A DNA stretch of 33,392 bases from Alphaproteobacteria bacterium (GTDB taxonomy: Bacteria; Pseudomonadota; Alphaproteobacteria; Bin95): positions 1 through 33,392 of the forward strand of contig JAJECF010000110.1 in assembly GCA_022822125.1 (NCBI GenBank), read 5' to 3'. The translations under genes and the position numbers were made by a program. Shown piece after piece: positions 26,286-33,392 of this stretch. The notes under the pieces are model-generated. The model did no database searches. It was given only the letters and a program-made list of their open reading frames with translations, and had not been told where the DNA came from. Each line of letters opens with the position of its first letter. The stretch's first letter is position 1.

Positions 26286-27212
26286 ATGTGGCGCGTCGTC
26301 GATATCGCCGACGACAACAGGGTCCTCTCCCTGTCGAGGGGCAGCCTGAAGGTTTCCGGCGACGGCGGCGAACTCGGCCGGGTGCCGCTGTCGGATATCC
26401 AGTGCGTTCTGGTACACGGCCATGGCGCGATGCTGTCCCTGTCGGTAGTCGCAGCCCTGGCCGATAACGGGATTCCTCTGGTGCTCTGCAACCGCAGCCA
26501 TGCGCCTGTGGCCCTGTCTCTGCCAGTGTCGGGAAACTTCGAGCAGGCGGCGCGACTGACGGCGCAGGCATCGCTGTCCTTACCCAAACGCAAACAAATC
26601 TGGCGGCGGCTGGTGATGGAAAAAATCGCGGCCCAGGCGCGCGCGCTCGAAATTGCCGGACATCCCGACCACGCCGGGCTTGCCCGGTTGGCGAAGTCGG
26701 TGCGATCCGGCGACCCGGACAATATGGAGGCTCGCGCCGCGCGCTTCTACTGGCGGCGGCTGATGGGCGACGACTTCCGACGCGACCCCGACGGCGACGG
26801 GCTGAACGCGCATCTGAACTACGGTTATGCGGTAGTGCGCGCCGCCATGGCCCGCGCAGTCGTTGGCGCGGGATTGGCGCCGGGGTTGGGCCTGCATCAC
26901 CGCAGCCGCTTGAACGCCTTTCAACTGGTCGATGACCTGATGGAGCCTTTTCGTCCTCTCGTGGACCATGCGGTCTGGCGCAACCGGGAGGACTGGACCG
27001 GAGAGATGGAAACGCAGGCGAAGCGGGCACTTGCGCAAGTCGTCAACGGCGCAATGGCGACAGCCGCGGGATCGAGTCCCGTGTCGCGGGTCATGTCCAT
27101 GTTGACCCATTCGCTGGCCGAACTCTGCACGGGGCAGACAAAGGATTTGGCATGGCCGCTCGACTGGGGCCTTGCAGCGCAGCCCGAGCTGGACTTTGCC
27201 GACGGCTCGTGA
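26286..27212 (+). CDS. cas1: CRISPR-associated Cas1 integrase, type II
   Basis: A 308-residue spacer-integration nuclease. The N-terminal beta domain (VVDIADDNRVLSLSRGSLKV, ... IPLVLCN) precedes the helical catalytic domain. Metal ligands are E148 in NMEARAARFYW, H204/H205 in GLGLHHRSRLNAFQL, and D217/E220 in VDDLMEPFRPLVD. LNYGYAVVRAAMARAVVGAG is the conserved helix of the family. It acts with Cas2 to insert new spacers next to the leader. It is 2 bp from cas9, so they share a transcript. Neither csn2 nor cas4 is present, which defines subtype II-C. Confidence 0.95.
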   Translation: MWRVVDIADDNRVLSLSRGSLKVSGDGGELGRVPLSDIQCVLVHGHGAMLSLSVVAALADNGIPLVLCNRSHAPVALSLPVSGNFEQAARLTAQASLSLPKRKQIWRRLVMEKIAAQARALEIAGHPDHAGLARLAKSVRSGDPDNMEARAARFYWRRLMGDDFRRDPDGDGLNAHLNYGYAVVRAAMARAVVGAGLAPGLGLHHRSRLNAFQLVDDLMEPFRPLVDHAVWRNREDWTGEMETQAKRALAQVVNGAMATAAGSSPVSRVMSMLTHSLAELCTGQTKDLAWPLDWGLAAQPELDFADGS

Positions 27213-27258
27213 ACGCAGGCTGGTCCGGCAGCGCTTTCGCGGCCGGGCAGGTGCCTGG

Positions 27259-27591
27259 ATGGAGACCGTTTCCGGTTACAGGGCCATGTGGCTTGTGGTG
27301 TGTTTCGACCTGCCCGTAGGCGAACCGAAGGAACGGCGCGACGCGACCCGCTTCCGCCACCGCCTGCTGGAGGACGGGTTCGCGATGAAGCAATGGTCGG
27401 TCTATACTCGCTACTTCGTCACACGCGCCCAAGCGGACGCCGCCGCCGACCGGATCGGCGGCTATGTGCCGCCCATGGGGAAGGTCTCCATCATGTTCAT
27501 CACGGACAAGCAATACGGGATGCTGCGCAATTTCGAGGGCCGGGCTCCCGCCGAGACGGAGAAAAAACCCGACCAATTGGCGCTGTTCTGA
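27259..27591 (+). CDS. cas2: CRISPR-associated Cas2, type II
   Basis: A 110-residue ferredoxin-fold protein that forms the scaffold of the Cas1-Cas2 integrase. The N-terminus GYRAMWLVVCFDLPVGEPKE, then RRDATRFRHRLLEDGFAMKQ and WSVYTRYF match type II Cas2; GKVSIMFITDKQYG is the later strand. ATG 27259 (METVSGYRAMW) is preferred because type II Cas2 proteins usually begin with a few residues before GYRxMW. The longer frame from 27172 overlaps cas1. A 46-bp gap separates cas1 and cas2. The array starts 73 bp after the stop. Confidence 0.93.
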   Translation: METVSGYRAMWLVVCFDLPVGEPKERRDATRFRHRLLEDGFAMKQWSVYTRYFVTRAQADAAADRIGGYVPPMGKVSIMFITDKQYGMLRNFEGRAPAETEKKPDQLALF

Positions 27592-27627
27592 TGATTCCAG
27601 TGGCGAATCGCGCGCCCGGAATCAGCA

Positions 27628-27654
27628 CCAACCCGTTGATTTTCAACGGGTTGG
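27628..27654. other. Perfect 12-bp hairpin between cas2 and the array
   Basis: CCAACCCGTTGA (27628-27639), loop TTT, TCAACGGGTTGG (27643-27654). No T-tract follows on either strand, so it is not a standard intrinsic terminator. It lies at the leader-distal end of the array. It could end or stabilise the cas mRNA (plus) or the pre-crRNA (minus). Confidence 0.7.
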
Positions 27655-27664
27655 CCAAGCAGCA

Positions 27665-28756
27665 ACTGTAGCCGGTGCTGTTTTGGAGAGCAACTACAGC
27701 AGGTCGGGCGCGATCACGCCGTGGACATCGACTGTAGCCGGTGCTGTTTTGGAGAGCAACTACAGCCGGCGGCAACGTTGTGTTCCGCAACACCCTACTG
27801 TAGCCGGTGCTGTTTTGGAGAGCAACTACAGCGCATTGTCGCCTTCCCTGTTGTTAGCTCTAACTGTAGCCGGTGCTGTTTTGGAGAGCAACTACAGCGC
27901 CGAGGTCGAGATTGCGAAACAGTTGAAGACTGTAGCCGGTGCTGTTTTGGAGAGCAACTACAGCTCAGTAAGCGTAGAATGACGCGCTTTCGTAACTGTA
28001 GCCGGTGCTGTTTTGGAGAGCAACTACAGCGACGCCCTCGTCACCGCGGCGGCTTGCCTGACTGTAGCCGGTGCTGTTTTGGAGAGCAACTACAGCTATT
28101 TCCATGACGAGTCCGAGCTCGACCTCACTGTAGCCGGTGCTGTTTTGGAGAGCAACTACAGCCGGTCTGGTATCGGCTCGGCAACCGGCTGGACTGTAGC
28201 CGGTGCTGTTTTGGAGAGCAACTACAGCCGGCGCAGTCTATCGTCAACAGCGCCTCCGACTGTAGCCGGTGCTGTTTTGGAGAGCAACTACAGCCGCTGA
28301 ATGCCTTGTGTAACTATATCTCCGACTGTAGCCGGTGCTGTTTTGGAGAGCAACTACAGCGAGAAAGCACTGTATATTCAAGGCGATGATGACTGTAGCC
28401 GGTGCTGTTTTGGAGAGCAACTACAGCGTAAGCGCGACCTCCTTTAGCTGTTCCTTTACTGTAGCCGGTGCTGTTTTGGAGAGCAACTACAGCCCGGGCG
28501 CTAGAAGCCGTCCGGTCGGGCGAACTGTAGCCGGTGCTGTTTTGGAGAGCAACTACAGCCCTGGAGATGGTTATGATGAGCGCACTTAACTGTAGCCGGT
28601 GCTGTTTTGGAGAGCAACTACAGCACATTGCCGCCGACGAAACTTGCGATGCGGACTGTAGCCGGTGCTGTTTTGGAGAGCAACTACAGCTACATCAACC
28701 CCGTGGTGACCACGCCAAACACTGTAGCCGGTGCTGTTTTGGAGAGCAACTACAGC
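27665..28756 (-). CRISPR. Type II-C CRISPR array, 17 repeats and 16 spacers
   Basis: A 36-nt repeat, on the + strand beginning ACTGTAGCCGGTGCTG and ending GAGAGCAACTACAGC, recurs 17 times and looks identical throughout. Spacers are 30 nt except one of 31 (28361-28391) and one of 29 (28560-28588). Read on the minus strand the repeat is GCTGTAGTTGCTC...GGCTACAGT, the same terminal format as Neisseria type II-C repeats, and nt 1-24 match the tracrRNA anti-repeat. The crRNAs are therefore made from the minus strand, opposite to cas9-cas1-cas2. The 3' end of the repeat (TACAGT) resembles a -10 box. No spacer match within this window was noticed. Confidence 0.98.
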
Positions 28757-28860
28757 AGCCAATTTCGGGACCCTGTAAATATAGTGATGCGATCTCAATT
28801 AGATTCATATGAGAGGCGACAGTCGATATAATCTCTGAGTAATCGGATAGATGGGTGACC
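28757..28860 (-). promoter_or_regulatory. Probable CRISPR leader with promoter
   Basis: This segment is clearly AT-rich against its surroundings and abuts the repeat at 28721-28756. For a minus-strand transcript it lies upstream of the first repeat, as a leader should. A -10-like TATATT reads on the minus strand at 28783-28778, which would start RNA about 15 nt before the array. The -35 is not obvious. New spacers are expected to be added at this end. Confidence 0.6.
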
Positions 28861-28947
28861 TCCGCAGCCCCCCGTTCCATAAGATCCCCGGCTTGCCGTT
28901 TTGCGCCCTGCGCGGGCCTGGCGGGGGTGTTCATTTGCCGCGCAGGC

Positions 28948-29079
28948 TTCGGGAGGCTCCCGAACCGGAGTCCGGGCCAGCGGAGGGCAGGCGGCCGGCT
29001 TCCTTCCGCTTGACAGCACGGCAATATGCGAACACCGTATATCGCGGCATCGGCAATTGGATATACAATATCTGCCGAT
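28948..29079 (+). promoter_or_regulatory. Structured upstream region of nrdJ with candidate NrdR-type site
   Basis: Two adjacent hairpins, TTCGGGA-GGC-TCCCGAA (28948-28964) and CCGGA-G-TCCGG (28965-28975), precede a perfect -35 TTGACA (29010-29015). ACACCGTATATCGCGG at 29032-29047 matches the NrdR box consensus ACACTATATATTGTGT at 11 of 16 positions. An imperfect dyad follows, ATCGGCA (29049-29055) with TGCCGAT (29073-29079) around ATTGGATATACAAT. NrdR represses ribonucleotide reductase genes in many bacteria; control here is inferred. I could not recognise a cobalamin riboswitch core, although the enzyme uses B12. Confidence 0.35.
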
Positions 29080-29111
29080 TTCCAATCTGCCTATTTCCGG
29101 GGAGTGAGAGA

Positions 29112-32100
29112 ATGGCGGCAGGAGTCGGTCTAAGGTTCCAGCGTCACCACACCGGCGGATGCGCATCGGCCTATGACGGCGTTGCGTTCGTTCGCAGAAA
29201 CAGCGAAATCCTTAACCCCGACGGCACTCCTGTGTTCGTTGCCGACGACATCATGGCGCCGCAGGAGTGGTCGCAGGTGGCCGTCGATGTGCTGGCGCAG
29301 AAATATTTCCGGAAGGCCGGCGTGCCGGACCGCACCGAGCCGGTCGCCGAGGACGGCGTGCCGGACTGGCTGCAGCGCCGCCGGCCGGCCGAAGGCGCTG
29401 CGCTCGGCGCCGAGCGCGACGCCCGCCAGGTCCTCCACCGCCTCGCCGGCGCCTGGACCTATTGGGGCTGGAAGGGCGGCTATTTCTCCGCCGAGGAGGA
29501 TGCGCGCGCCTATTACGACGAAATGCGCGCCATGCTCGCCCGGCAGATGGCGGCGCCGAACTCGCCGCAATGGTTCAACACCGGCCTGCACTGGGCCTAT
29601 GGCATAGACGGCCCGGCGCAGGGCCATTATTTCGTCGATCCCGCCACGGGCGAGTCCCGCGCTTCCGACTCGGCCTATGAGCGCCCGCAGCCCCATGCCT
29701 GCTTCATCCAGTCCGTCTCCGACGACCTGGTCAACGAAGGCGGCATCATGGACCTCTGGCAGCGCGAGGCGCGGCTGTTCAAATACGGCTCCGGCACCGG
29801 CACCAATTTCTCGAAGCTGCGCGGCGAAGGCGAGCCGCTGTCCGGCGGCGGGCGCTCCTCCGGGCTGATGAGCTTCCTGAAAATCGGCGACCGCGCGGCG
29901 GGCGCCATCAAGTCGGGCGGCACCACGAGGCGGGCCGCCAAGATGGTGACGCTCGACATCGACCACCCGGACATCGAGGACTATATCGACTGGAAGGTGG
30001 TGGAGGAGCAGAAGGTCGCCGCGCTGGTGGCGGGCTCGAAGGCCTGCGAAAAGCATCTCGGCCGCGTGATCGCCGCCTGCGCTCCCGGCGGCGAAATCGA
30101 CGAGGCCGAGCGCTTCGACCCGAAGCGCAACCGGGCGCTGCGCAAGGCCGTCACCGGCGCGCGCGAGGCCGCGATTCCGGAAAGCTACATCCAGCGGGTG
30201 ATCCGGTTCGCCCGCCAGGGTTTCACCGAAATCGCCTTCCAAACCTATGACACCGACTGGGACAGCGAGGCCTATCGCACCGTCGCCGGCCAGAATTCCA
30301 ACAATTCCGTGCGCCTGACGGACGAGTTCCTGCGCGCCGTCGGCGACGACGGCGAGTGGAAGCTGACGCGGCGTACGGACGGCGAGGTTGCGGACATTGT
30401 GCGGGCGCGCGGCCTGATGGACAGGATCGCCCACGCCGCCTGGGCCTCGGCCGATCCCGGCGTGCAGTTCGATACGACCATCAACGACTGGCACACCTGC
30501 CCGGCGGAAGGGCGCATCGACTCCTCGAACCCGTGCTCGGAATACATGTTCCTGGACGACACGGCCTGCAACCTCGCGTCGATCAACCTGATGGCGTTCC
30601 GGCAGGAGGACGGCGAATTCGACATCGAGGGCTTCCGGCACACCGTCCGGCTGTGGACGGTCGCGCTCGAAATCTCGGAATCGATGGCGCAATTCCCCTC
30701 GCGGCGCATCGCCGAGAGGTCCTACCGCTACCGCCCGCTCGGCCTGGGCTTCGCCAATGTCGGCGGCCTGCTGATGGCCTCCGGCATTCCCTATGACAGC
30801 GACGAGGGCCGCGCGACCGCCGGCGCCGTCACCGCGCTGATGACCGGCGCGGCCTATGCGACTTCGGCGGAAATCGCGGGCGAACTCGGTCCGTTCGAGG
30901 GCTATGGCGCCAATGCCACGTCCATGCTGCGGGTCATCCGCAACCATCGCCGCGCGGCGCATGGCTGCACCGAAGGTTATGAAGGACTGAACACCGGACC
31001 GCAGCCGCTCGACGCCGACGCCTGCCCCTTCCACGGGCTTGCCGACGCGGCGCGGCAGGCCTGGGACGGCGCGCTGGCCGCCGGCGAGGCGCATGGCTAC
31101 CGCAATGCGCAGGCCACCGTCATCGCGCCCACCGGCACGATCGGCCTGGTGATGGACTGCGACACCACCGGCATCGAGCCGGATTTCGCACTGGTGAAGT
31201 TCAAGAAGCTCGCCGGCGGCGGCTATTTCAAGATCATCAACAGCCTGGTGCCGGAGGCGCTGGCCGCGCTCGGCTACGATTCGGAGCGGATCGAGGCCAT
31301 CGAACGCCATGCCGTCGGCCGGGGCACGCTGAAGGGCTCGCCGGCCATCGGCCATGAGGCGCTGGCGGCGAGGGGCTTCACGCCGGAGATGATCGATGCA
31401 GTGGAGACCGCCCTGCCCGGCGCCTTCGACATCCGCTTCGTCTTCAACCGCTGGACGCTCGGCGAGGAGGCCTGCCGCGAGGCGCTCGGCCTGGACGATG
31501 AGCAGCTGGAGAGCAGCGACCTTCTGGGCGCGCTCGGCTTCTCGAAAGAGGAAATCGAGGCCGCCAATCTCTGGTGCGGCGGCGCGATGACGGTCGAGGG
31601 CGCGCCGGACCTGCGCGAGGAGCACCTGGCGGTGTTCGACTGCGCCAATCCCTGCGGCCGGAACGGCGTCCGCCATCTTTCGACGCAGAGCCATATCCGC
31701 ATGCTGGGGGCGGTGCAGCCCTTCATCTCGGGCGCCATTTCCAAGACCGTGAACATGGCGAACGGCGCGACCGTGCAGGACTGCATCGACGCCTATCTGC
31801 TGTCCTGGCGCCTCGGCCTCAAGGCGAATGCGCTCTACCGCGACGGCTCGAAGCTCTCGCAGCCGCTCGCGGCGACGGCGCTCGGCGGCGACCTCGCAGA
31901 GGAGATTGCCGAGGCGCCGGCAGCGGCGCGCGCGCCCATCCTGGCGGAGCGGATCGTCGAGCGCCGCCTGATCGAGCGCCGGCGCCTGCCGGACCGCCGC
32001 AAGGGCTATACGCAGAAGGCCACGGTGGGCAACCACAAGGTCTATCTGCGCACGGGCGAATATGACGACGGCAAACTCGGCGAAATCTTCATCGACATGC

Positions 32101-32702
32101 ACAAGGAGGGCGCGGCCTTCCGCAGCCTGATGAACAATTTCGCCATCGGCATCTCCATCGGCCTGCAATACGGCGTGCCGCTGGAGGAATATGTCGAGGC
32201 CTTCACCTTCACGCGCTTCGAGCCGTCCGGCGTGGTGGAAGGCAATGACGCGATCAAGATGTCCACCTCGATTCTGGATTACCTCTTCCGCGAGCTTGCG
32301 ATCTCCTATCTCGGGCGCGGCGATCTCAGCCATGTCATGCCGGACGACGTCCGGCCGGACAGCCTGGGCGGCGGCGAGAACGAGGCGGCGCTGGCGGACC
32401 GCGAGATGGGCCAGCCGATCCCGACGGCGGCCAGCCGCGGCTTCGTGCGCGACAATCTCTATGTGCTGTCGTCCGAATGGGCCGGAGAAACCGCGCTGCG
32501 GCAGCAGGAGGCCGGGGACGACGCGCTTGTCGAGCCGGTGCGGGCCGCGGCCTCCGCCGGCACCGCCGCCGCCGCCGTCCGCCGCGCCCGGATGATGGGC
32601 TATGAGGGCGACGCCTGCGGCAGTTGCGGCAATTTCACCATGGTCCGCAACGGCACCTGCATGAAATGCATGACCTGCGGGCACACGGACGGGTGCAGTT
32701 GA
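29112..32702 (+). CDS. nrdJ: Vitamin B12-dependent ribonucleotide reductase (class II)
   Basis: A 1196-residue adenosylcobalamin-dependent reductase that makes deoxyribonucleotides with or without oxygen. Motifs are [35 protein letters not shown] with the redox Cys C197, [20 protein letters not shown], the active-site set [20 protein letters not shown] (N473, C475, E477), and [20 protein letters not shown]. The C-terminal zinc-ribbon tail [18 protein letters not shown] then MTCGHTDGC supplies the mobile cysteines. Length fits the alphaproteobacterial type. ATG 29112 is preceded by GGGGAGTGAGAG; the longer frame from 28851 runs through the hairpin region and is not conserved-looking. Confidence 0.96.
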   Translation: MAAGVGLRFQRHHTGGCASAYDGVAFVRRNSEILNPDGTPVFVADDIMAPQEWSQVAVDVLAQKYFRKAGVPDRTEPVAEDGVPDWLQRRRPAEGAALGAERDARQVLHRLAGAWTYWGWKGGYFSAEEDARAYYDEMRAMLARQMAAPNSPQWFNTGLHWAYGIDGPAQGHYFVDPATGESRASDSAYERPQPHACFIQSVSDDLVNEGGIMDLWQREARLFKYGSGTGTNFSKLRGEGEPLSGGGRSSGLMSFLKIGDRAAGAIKSGGTTRRAAKMVTLDIDHPDIEDYIDWKVVEEQKVAALVAGSKACEKHLGRVIAACAPGGEIDEAERFDPKRNRALRKAVTGAREAAIPESYIQRVIRFARQGFTEIAFQTYDTDWDSEAYRTVAGQNSNNSVRLTDEFLRAVGDDGEWKLTRRTDGEVADIVRARGLMDRIAHAAWASADPGVQFDTTINDWHTCPAEGRIDSSNPCSEYMFLDDTACNLASINLMAFRQEDGEFDIEGFRHTVRLWTVALEISESMAQFPSRRIAERSYRYRPLGLGFANVGGLLMASGIPYDSDEGRATAGAVTALMTGAAYATSAEIAGELGPFEGYGANATSMLRVIRNHRRAAHGCTEGYEGLNTGPQPLDADACPFHGLADAARQAWDGALAAGEAHGYRNAQATVIAPTGTIGLVMDCDTTGIEPDFALVKFKKLAGGGYFKIINSLVPEALAALGYDSERIEAIERHAVGRGTLKGSPAIGHEALAARGFTPEMIDAVETALPGAFDIRFVFNRWTLGEEACREALGLDDEQLESSDLLGALGFSKEEIEAANLWCGGAMTVEGAPDLREEHLAVFDCANPCGRNGVRHLSTQSHIRMLGAVQPFISGAISKTVNMANGATVQDCIDAYLLSWRLGLKANALYRDGSKLSQPLAATALGGDLAEEIAEAPAAARAPILAERIVERRLIERRRLPDRRKGYTQKATVGNHKVYLRTGEYDDGKLGEIFIDMHKEGAAFRSLMNNFAIGISIGLQYGVPLEEYVEAFTFTRFEPSGVVEGNDAIKMSTSILDYLFRELAISYLGRGDLSHVMPDDVRPDSLGGGENEAALADREMGQPIPTAASRGFVRDNLYVLSSEWAGETALRQQEAGDDALVEPVRAAASAGTAAAAVRRARMMGYEGDACGSCGNFTMVRNGTCMKCMTCGHTDGCS

Positions 32703-32851
32703 GAGGACGCTGCGGGCCTCTGCCCAAAGGGTCAGACGCTTGCCTCGTTGAGGTGGCAAGCGGAACGGAGTGCTTCCACTCGCCAAGCGGCCACGGTACA
32801 GAGCGGTTGCCGCATGCCGGCGGCGTCGAAAGCCCTTCGGAGTTTTTATGC
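32703..32851. other. Structured non-coding sequence after nrdJ
   Basis: Several stems lie close together: CGCTTGCC (32737-32744) with GGCAAGCG (32755-32762), and GAGTG-CTTC-CACTC near 32769-32782. A short T-run (AGTTTTTATG) follows at about 32841-32850. It may be the nrdJ 3' UTR with a weak terminator, or part of a small RNA that continues into the tRNA/tmRNA-like sequence. No protein-coding frame is convincing. Confidence 0.35.
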
Positions 32852-32910
32852 CTAATACCTGCGGTTGTTGACAGGAACTTGTGACGGGTTCGACGCCCGC
32901 CGTCCCGACC
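32852..32910 (+). other. tRNA/tmRNA 3'-end-like sequence, possible attachment site remnant
   Basis: The stretch reads CTAATACC, then GGAACTTGTGACGGGTTCGA followed by CGCCCGCCGTCCCGACC. It resembles the T-arm and 3' acceptor strand of tmRNA (in E. coli TAGTACC, GGAATTTCGGACGCGGGTTC, AACTCCCGCC). The T-stem has one A-C mismatch, no CCA is encoded, and no matching 5' acceptor strand (CGGGACG) was found nearby. It is therefore probably a fragment, such as an att duplicate left by an integrated element, rather than a working gene. Confidence 0.35.
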
Positions 32911-32916
32911 CTCTGT

Positions 32917-33078
32917 CTCCTCATCCTGAGTAGCGACCGCGTCAGCGGGCGCGTATCGAAGGACACCCGCGCCGTCCGCGCTGTCCCCTTCGGCAAGCTC
33001 AGGACAGGCCCCTTCGACAGGATCAGGGCGGGCTCCTTCGATACGCCGCTTCGCGGCTACTCAGGATGAGGAGGGGGC
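32917..33078. repeat. Cluster of dispersed intergenic repeats, copy group 3
   Basis: An inverted unit B (CTCATCCTGAGTAGCG to CGTATCGAAGGA, about 32919-32963) is followed by unit A variants (CTTCGGCAAGCTCAGGACAG, CTTCGACAGGATCAGGGC) and a direct unit B variant (CCTTCGATACGCCGCTTCGC to CTCAGGATGAGGAGGGG, about 33031-33077). It is the same family as at 1238-1412 and 1780-1941, with the central hairpin varied. Confidence 0.8.
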
Positions 33079-33237
33079 AGAGGCTCGGGGCGCTGGCTCG
33101 TCTGCGTTATTTTCCACAATTTGAATACCTGTTCGTTCGATTAAAAAGAAATAATTCCTCAAATAATTTGATTCTGCGAAATCCATGGTAGGATAATCTG
33201 AGGGAAGCGGCGTCCACGCGGGGCCGCTTTCCTTCAT
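33079..33237. other. AT-rich non-coding segment before the terminase-like gene
   Basis: Base composition drops sharply (for example TAAAAAGAAATAATTCCTCA near 33143). A hairpin AAGCGGC/GCCGCTT lies near 33205-33229. This AT-rich island in a GC-rich genome is typical of a phage or island boundary or of a promoter region. No gene was recognised in it. Confidence 0.4.
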
Positions 33238-33271
33238 CCCGGCGCGGTCCTGCACCGCAGCCGGGTTTTTT
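33238..33271 (+). terminator. Intrinsic terminator upstream of the terminase-like gene
   Basis: CCCGGC then GCGGT (33238-33248), loop CCTGC, ACCGC, a bulged A, then GCCGGG (33260-33265), followed directly by TTTTTT (33266-33271). An 11-bp stem with a full T-tract is a strong terminator. Being upstream of the terminase-like gene, it would end transcription entering from the left. Confidence 0.85.
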
Positions 33272-33306
33272 GTCGAACGCATGCCGGACGAAGGAGCCGC
33301 GCGCCC

Positions 33307-33392
33307 ATGCCCATCATCGACCCGAATGTTGCGCTGTCCAGCCGCCAGGAAGCCTTCTGCCGACACTACGCCGTCTCCGGCAATGCCGCCGA
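33307..33392 (+). CDS. Phage terminase small subunit-like protein, partial
   Basis: Only 28 residues are in the window: MPIIDPNVALSS then RQEAFCRHYAVSGNAA. The pattern LSSRQEAFCRHYAVSGNAA is typical of the N-terminal helix-turn-helix of phage terminase small subunits (commonly LTxKQExFcxeYlxxxNAxxAA), which recognise phage DNA for packaging. An AAGGAG lies 10 bp before ATG 33307. The gene runs off the right edge, so family assignment rests on a short segment. It suggests a prophage or gene-transfer-agent-like cluster to the right. Confidence 0.6.
   Translation, partial: MPIIDPNVALSSRQEAFCRHYAVSGNAA

Noticed and set aside
27721..28831. Open frames across the CRISPR array on both strands with repeated CSRCCFGEQLQ- or VAGAVLESNYS-like peptides
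   Set aside because: They are translations of the 36-nt repeat; a 66-bp period preserves the frame and produces false repetitive proteins.
28865..29010. Cobalamin riboswitch upstream of nrdJ
   Set aside because: Some strings (GGGAGG, GGAGTCCGGGCCAGC) loosely recall the B12 core, but the conserved B12 box and ordered core elements were not found on either strand.
29130..32996. A 1288-codon minus-strand open frame opposite nrdJ
   Set aside because: It is the antisense shadow of a high-GC gene. nrdJ on the plus strand has every family motif and a good ribosome-binding site.
32703..33080. Complete or permuted two-piece tmRNA gene
   Set aside because: Only the 3' acceptor-like part is visible. 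No tag-encoding frame and no complementary 5' acceptor strand were found on either side.

Overview
The window looks like the chromosome of a high-GC alphaproteobacterium, probably of Rhodospirillales-like affinity. The support is gene content: an NDUFA12 homologue of complex I next to mlaD and a DUF2155 gene, a Coq7-type ubiquinone hydroxylase, an alphaproteobacterial-length B12-dependent ribonucleotide reductase (NrdJ), an L25/Ctc ribosomal protein followed by pth and ychF, and a Tat-exported PhoX phosphatase. No rRNA or complete tRNA gene was seen, so the assignment rests on proteins only.

Layout. 1-2234: the 3' part of a Slam-like (DUF560) outer-membrane protein gene, then a small DUF1640 coiled-coil gene embedded in dispersed intergenic repeats. 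2235-7261: housekeeping genes on the + strand (YqaA-like membrane protein, dsbB-like, coq7, prs, rplY, pth, ychF), several overlapping or nearly so. 7262-12496: a repeat pair, a minus-strand NuoE-NuoF fusion of formate-dehydrogenase type, a divergent DEAD-box helicase, and minus-strand phoX with a candidate Pho box. 12600-14462: a small accessory patch with an orphan HigA-like antitoxin, a membrane-anchored coiled-coil protein with three tandem 21-residue repeats, a decayed second higA copy and a small hypothetical gene. 14562-21115: lpxB, divergent from a four-gene peptide-type ABC importer ending in a strong terminator. 21127-22377: the minus-strand NDUFA12-mlaD-DUF2155 group.

22621-28860 is a complete type II-C CRISPR-Cas system: tracrRNA (minus), cas9, cas1, cas2 (plus), and an array of 17 apparently identical 36-nt repeats with 16 spacers. 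The array reads as transcribed on the minus strand, towards cas2, with an AT-rich leader at its far end. The most unusual element is the tracrRNA. Its anti-repeat is complementary to repeat nt 1-24, but it is split after 8 bp by a 32-nt insert able to form two small hairpins (CGGC-AAAA-GCCG and AACUG-CUUG-CAGUU). The split falls where other type II duplexes carry a small bulge. It is followed by a nexus-like stem after AAGGC and an intrinsic terminator. A functional crRNA:tracrRNA duplex would therefore have a multi-helix junction in place of the usual bulge. All Cas9 catalytic residues and the Cas1 active-site residues are present, so the system looks intact.

28861-33392: a structured leader, nrdJ, then about 600 bp of non-coding DNA with a sequence resembling the 3' end of a tRNA or tmRNA, another repeat cluster, a strong terminator, and the first codons of a phage terminase small-subunit-like gene that runs off the right edge. 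This last stretch may be the border of a prophage or integrated element.
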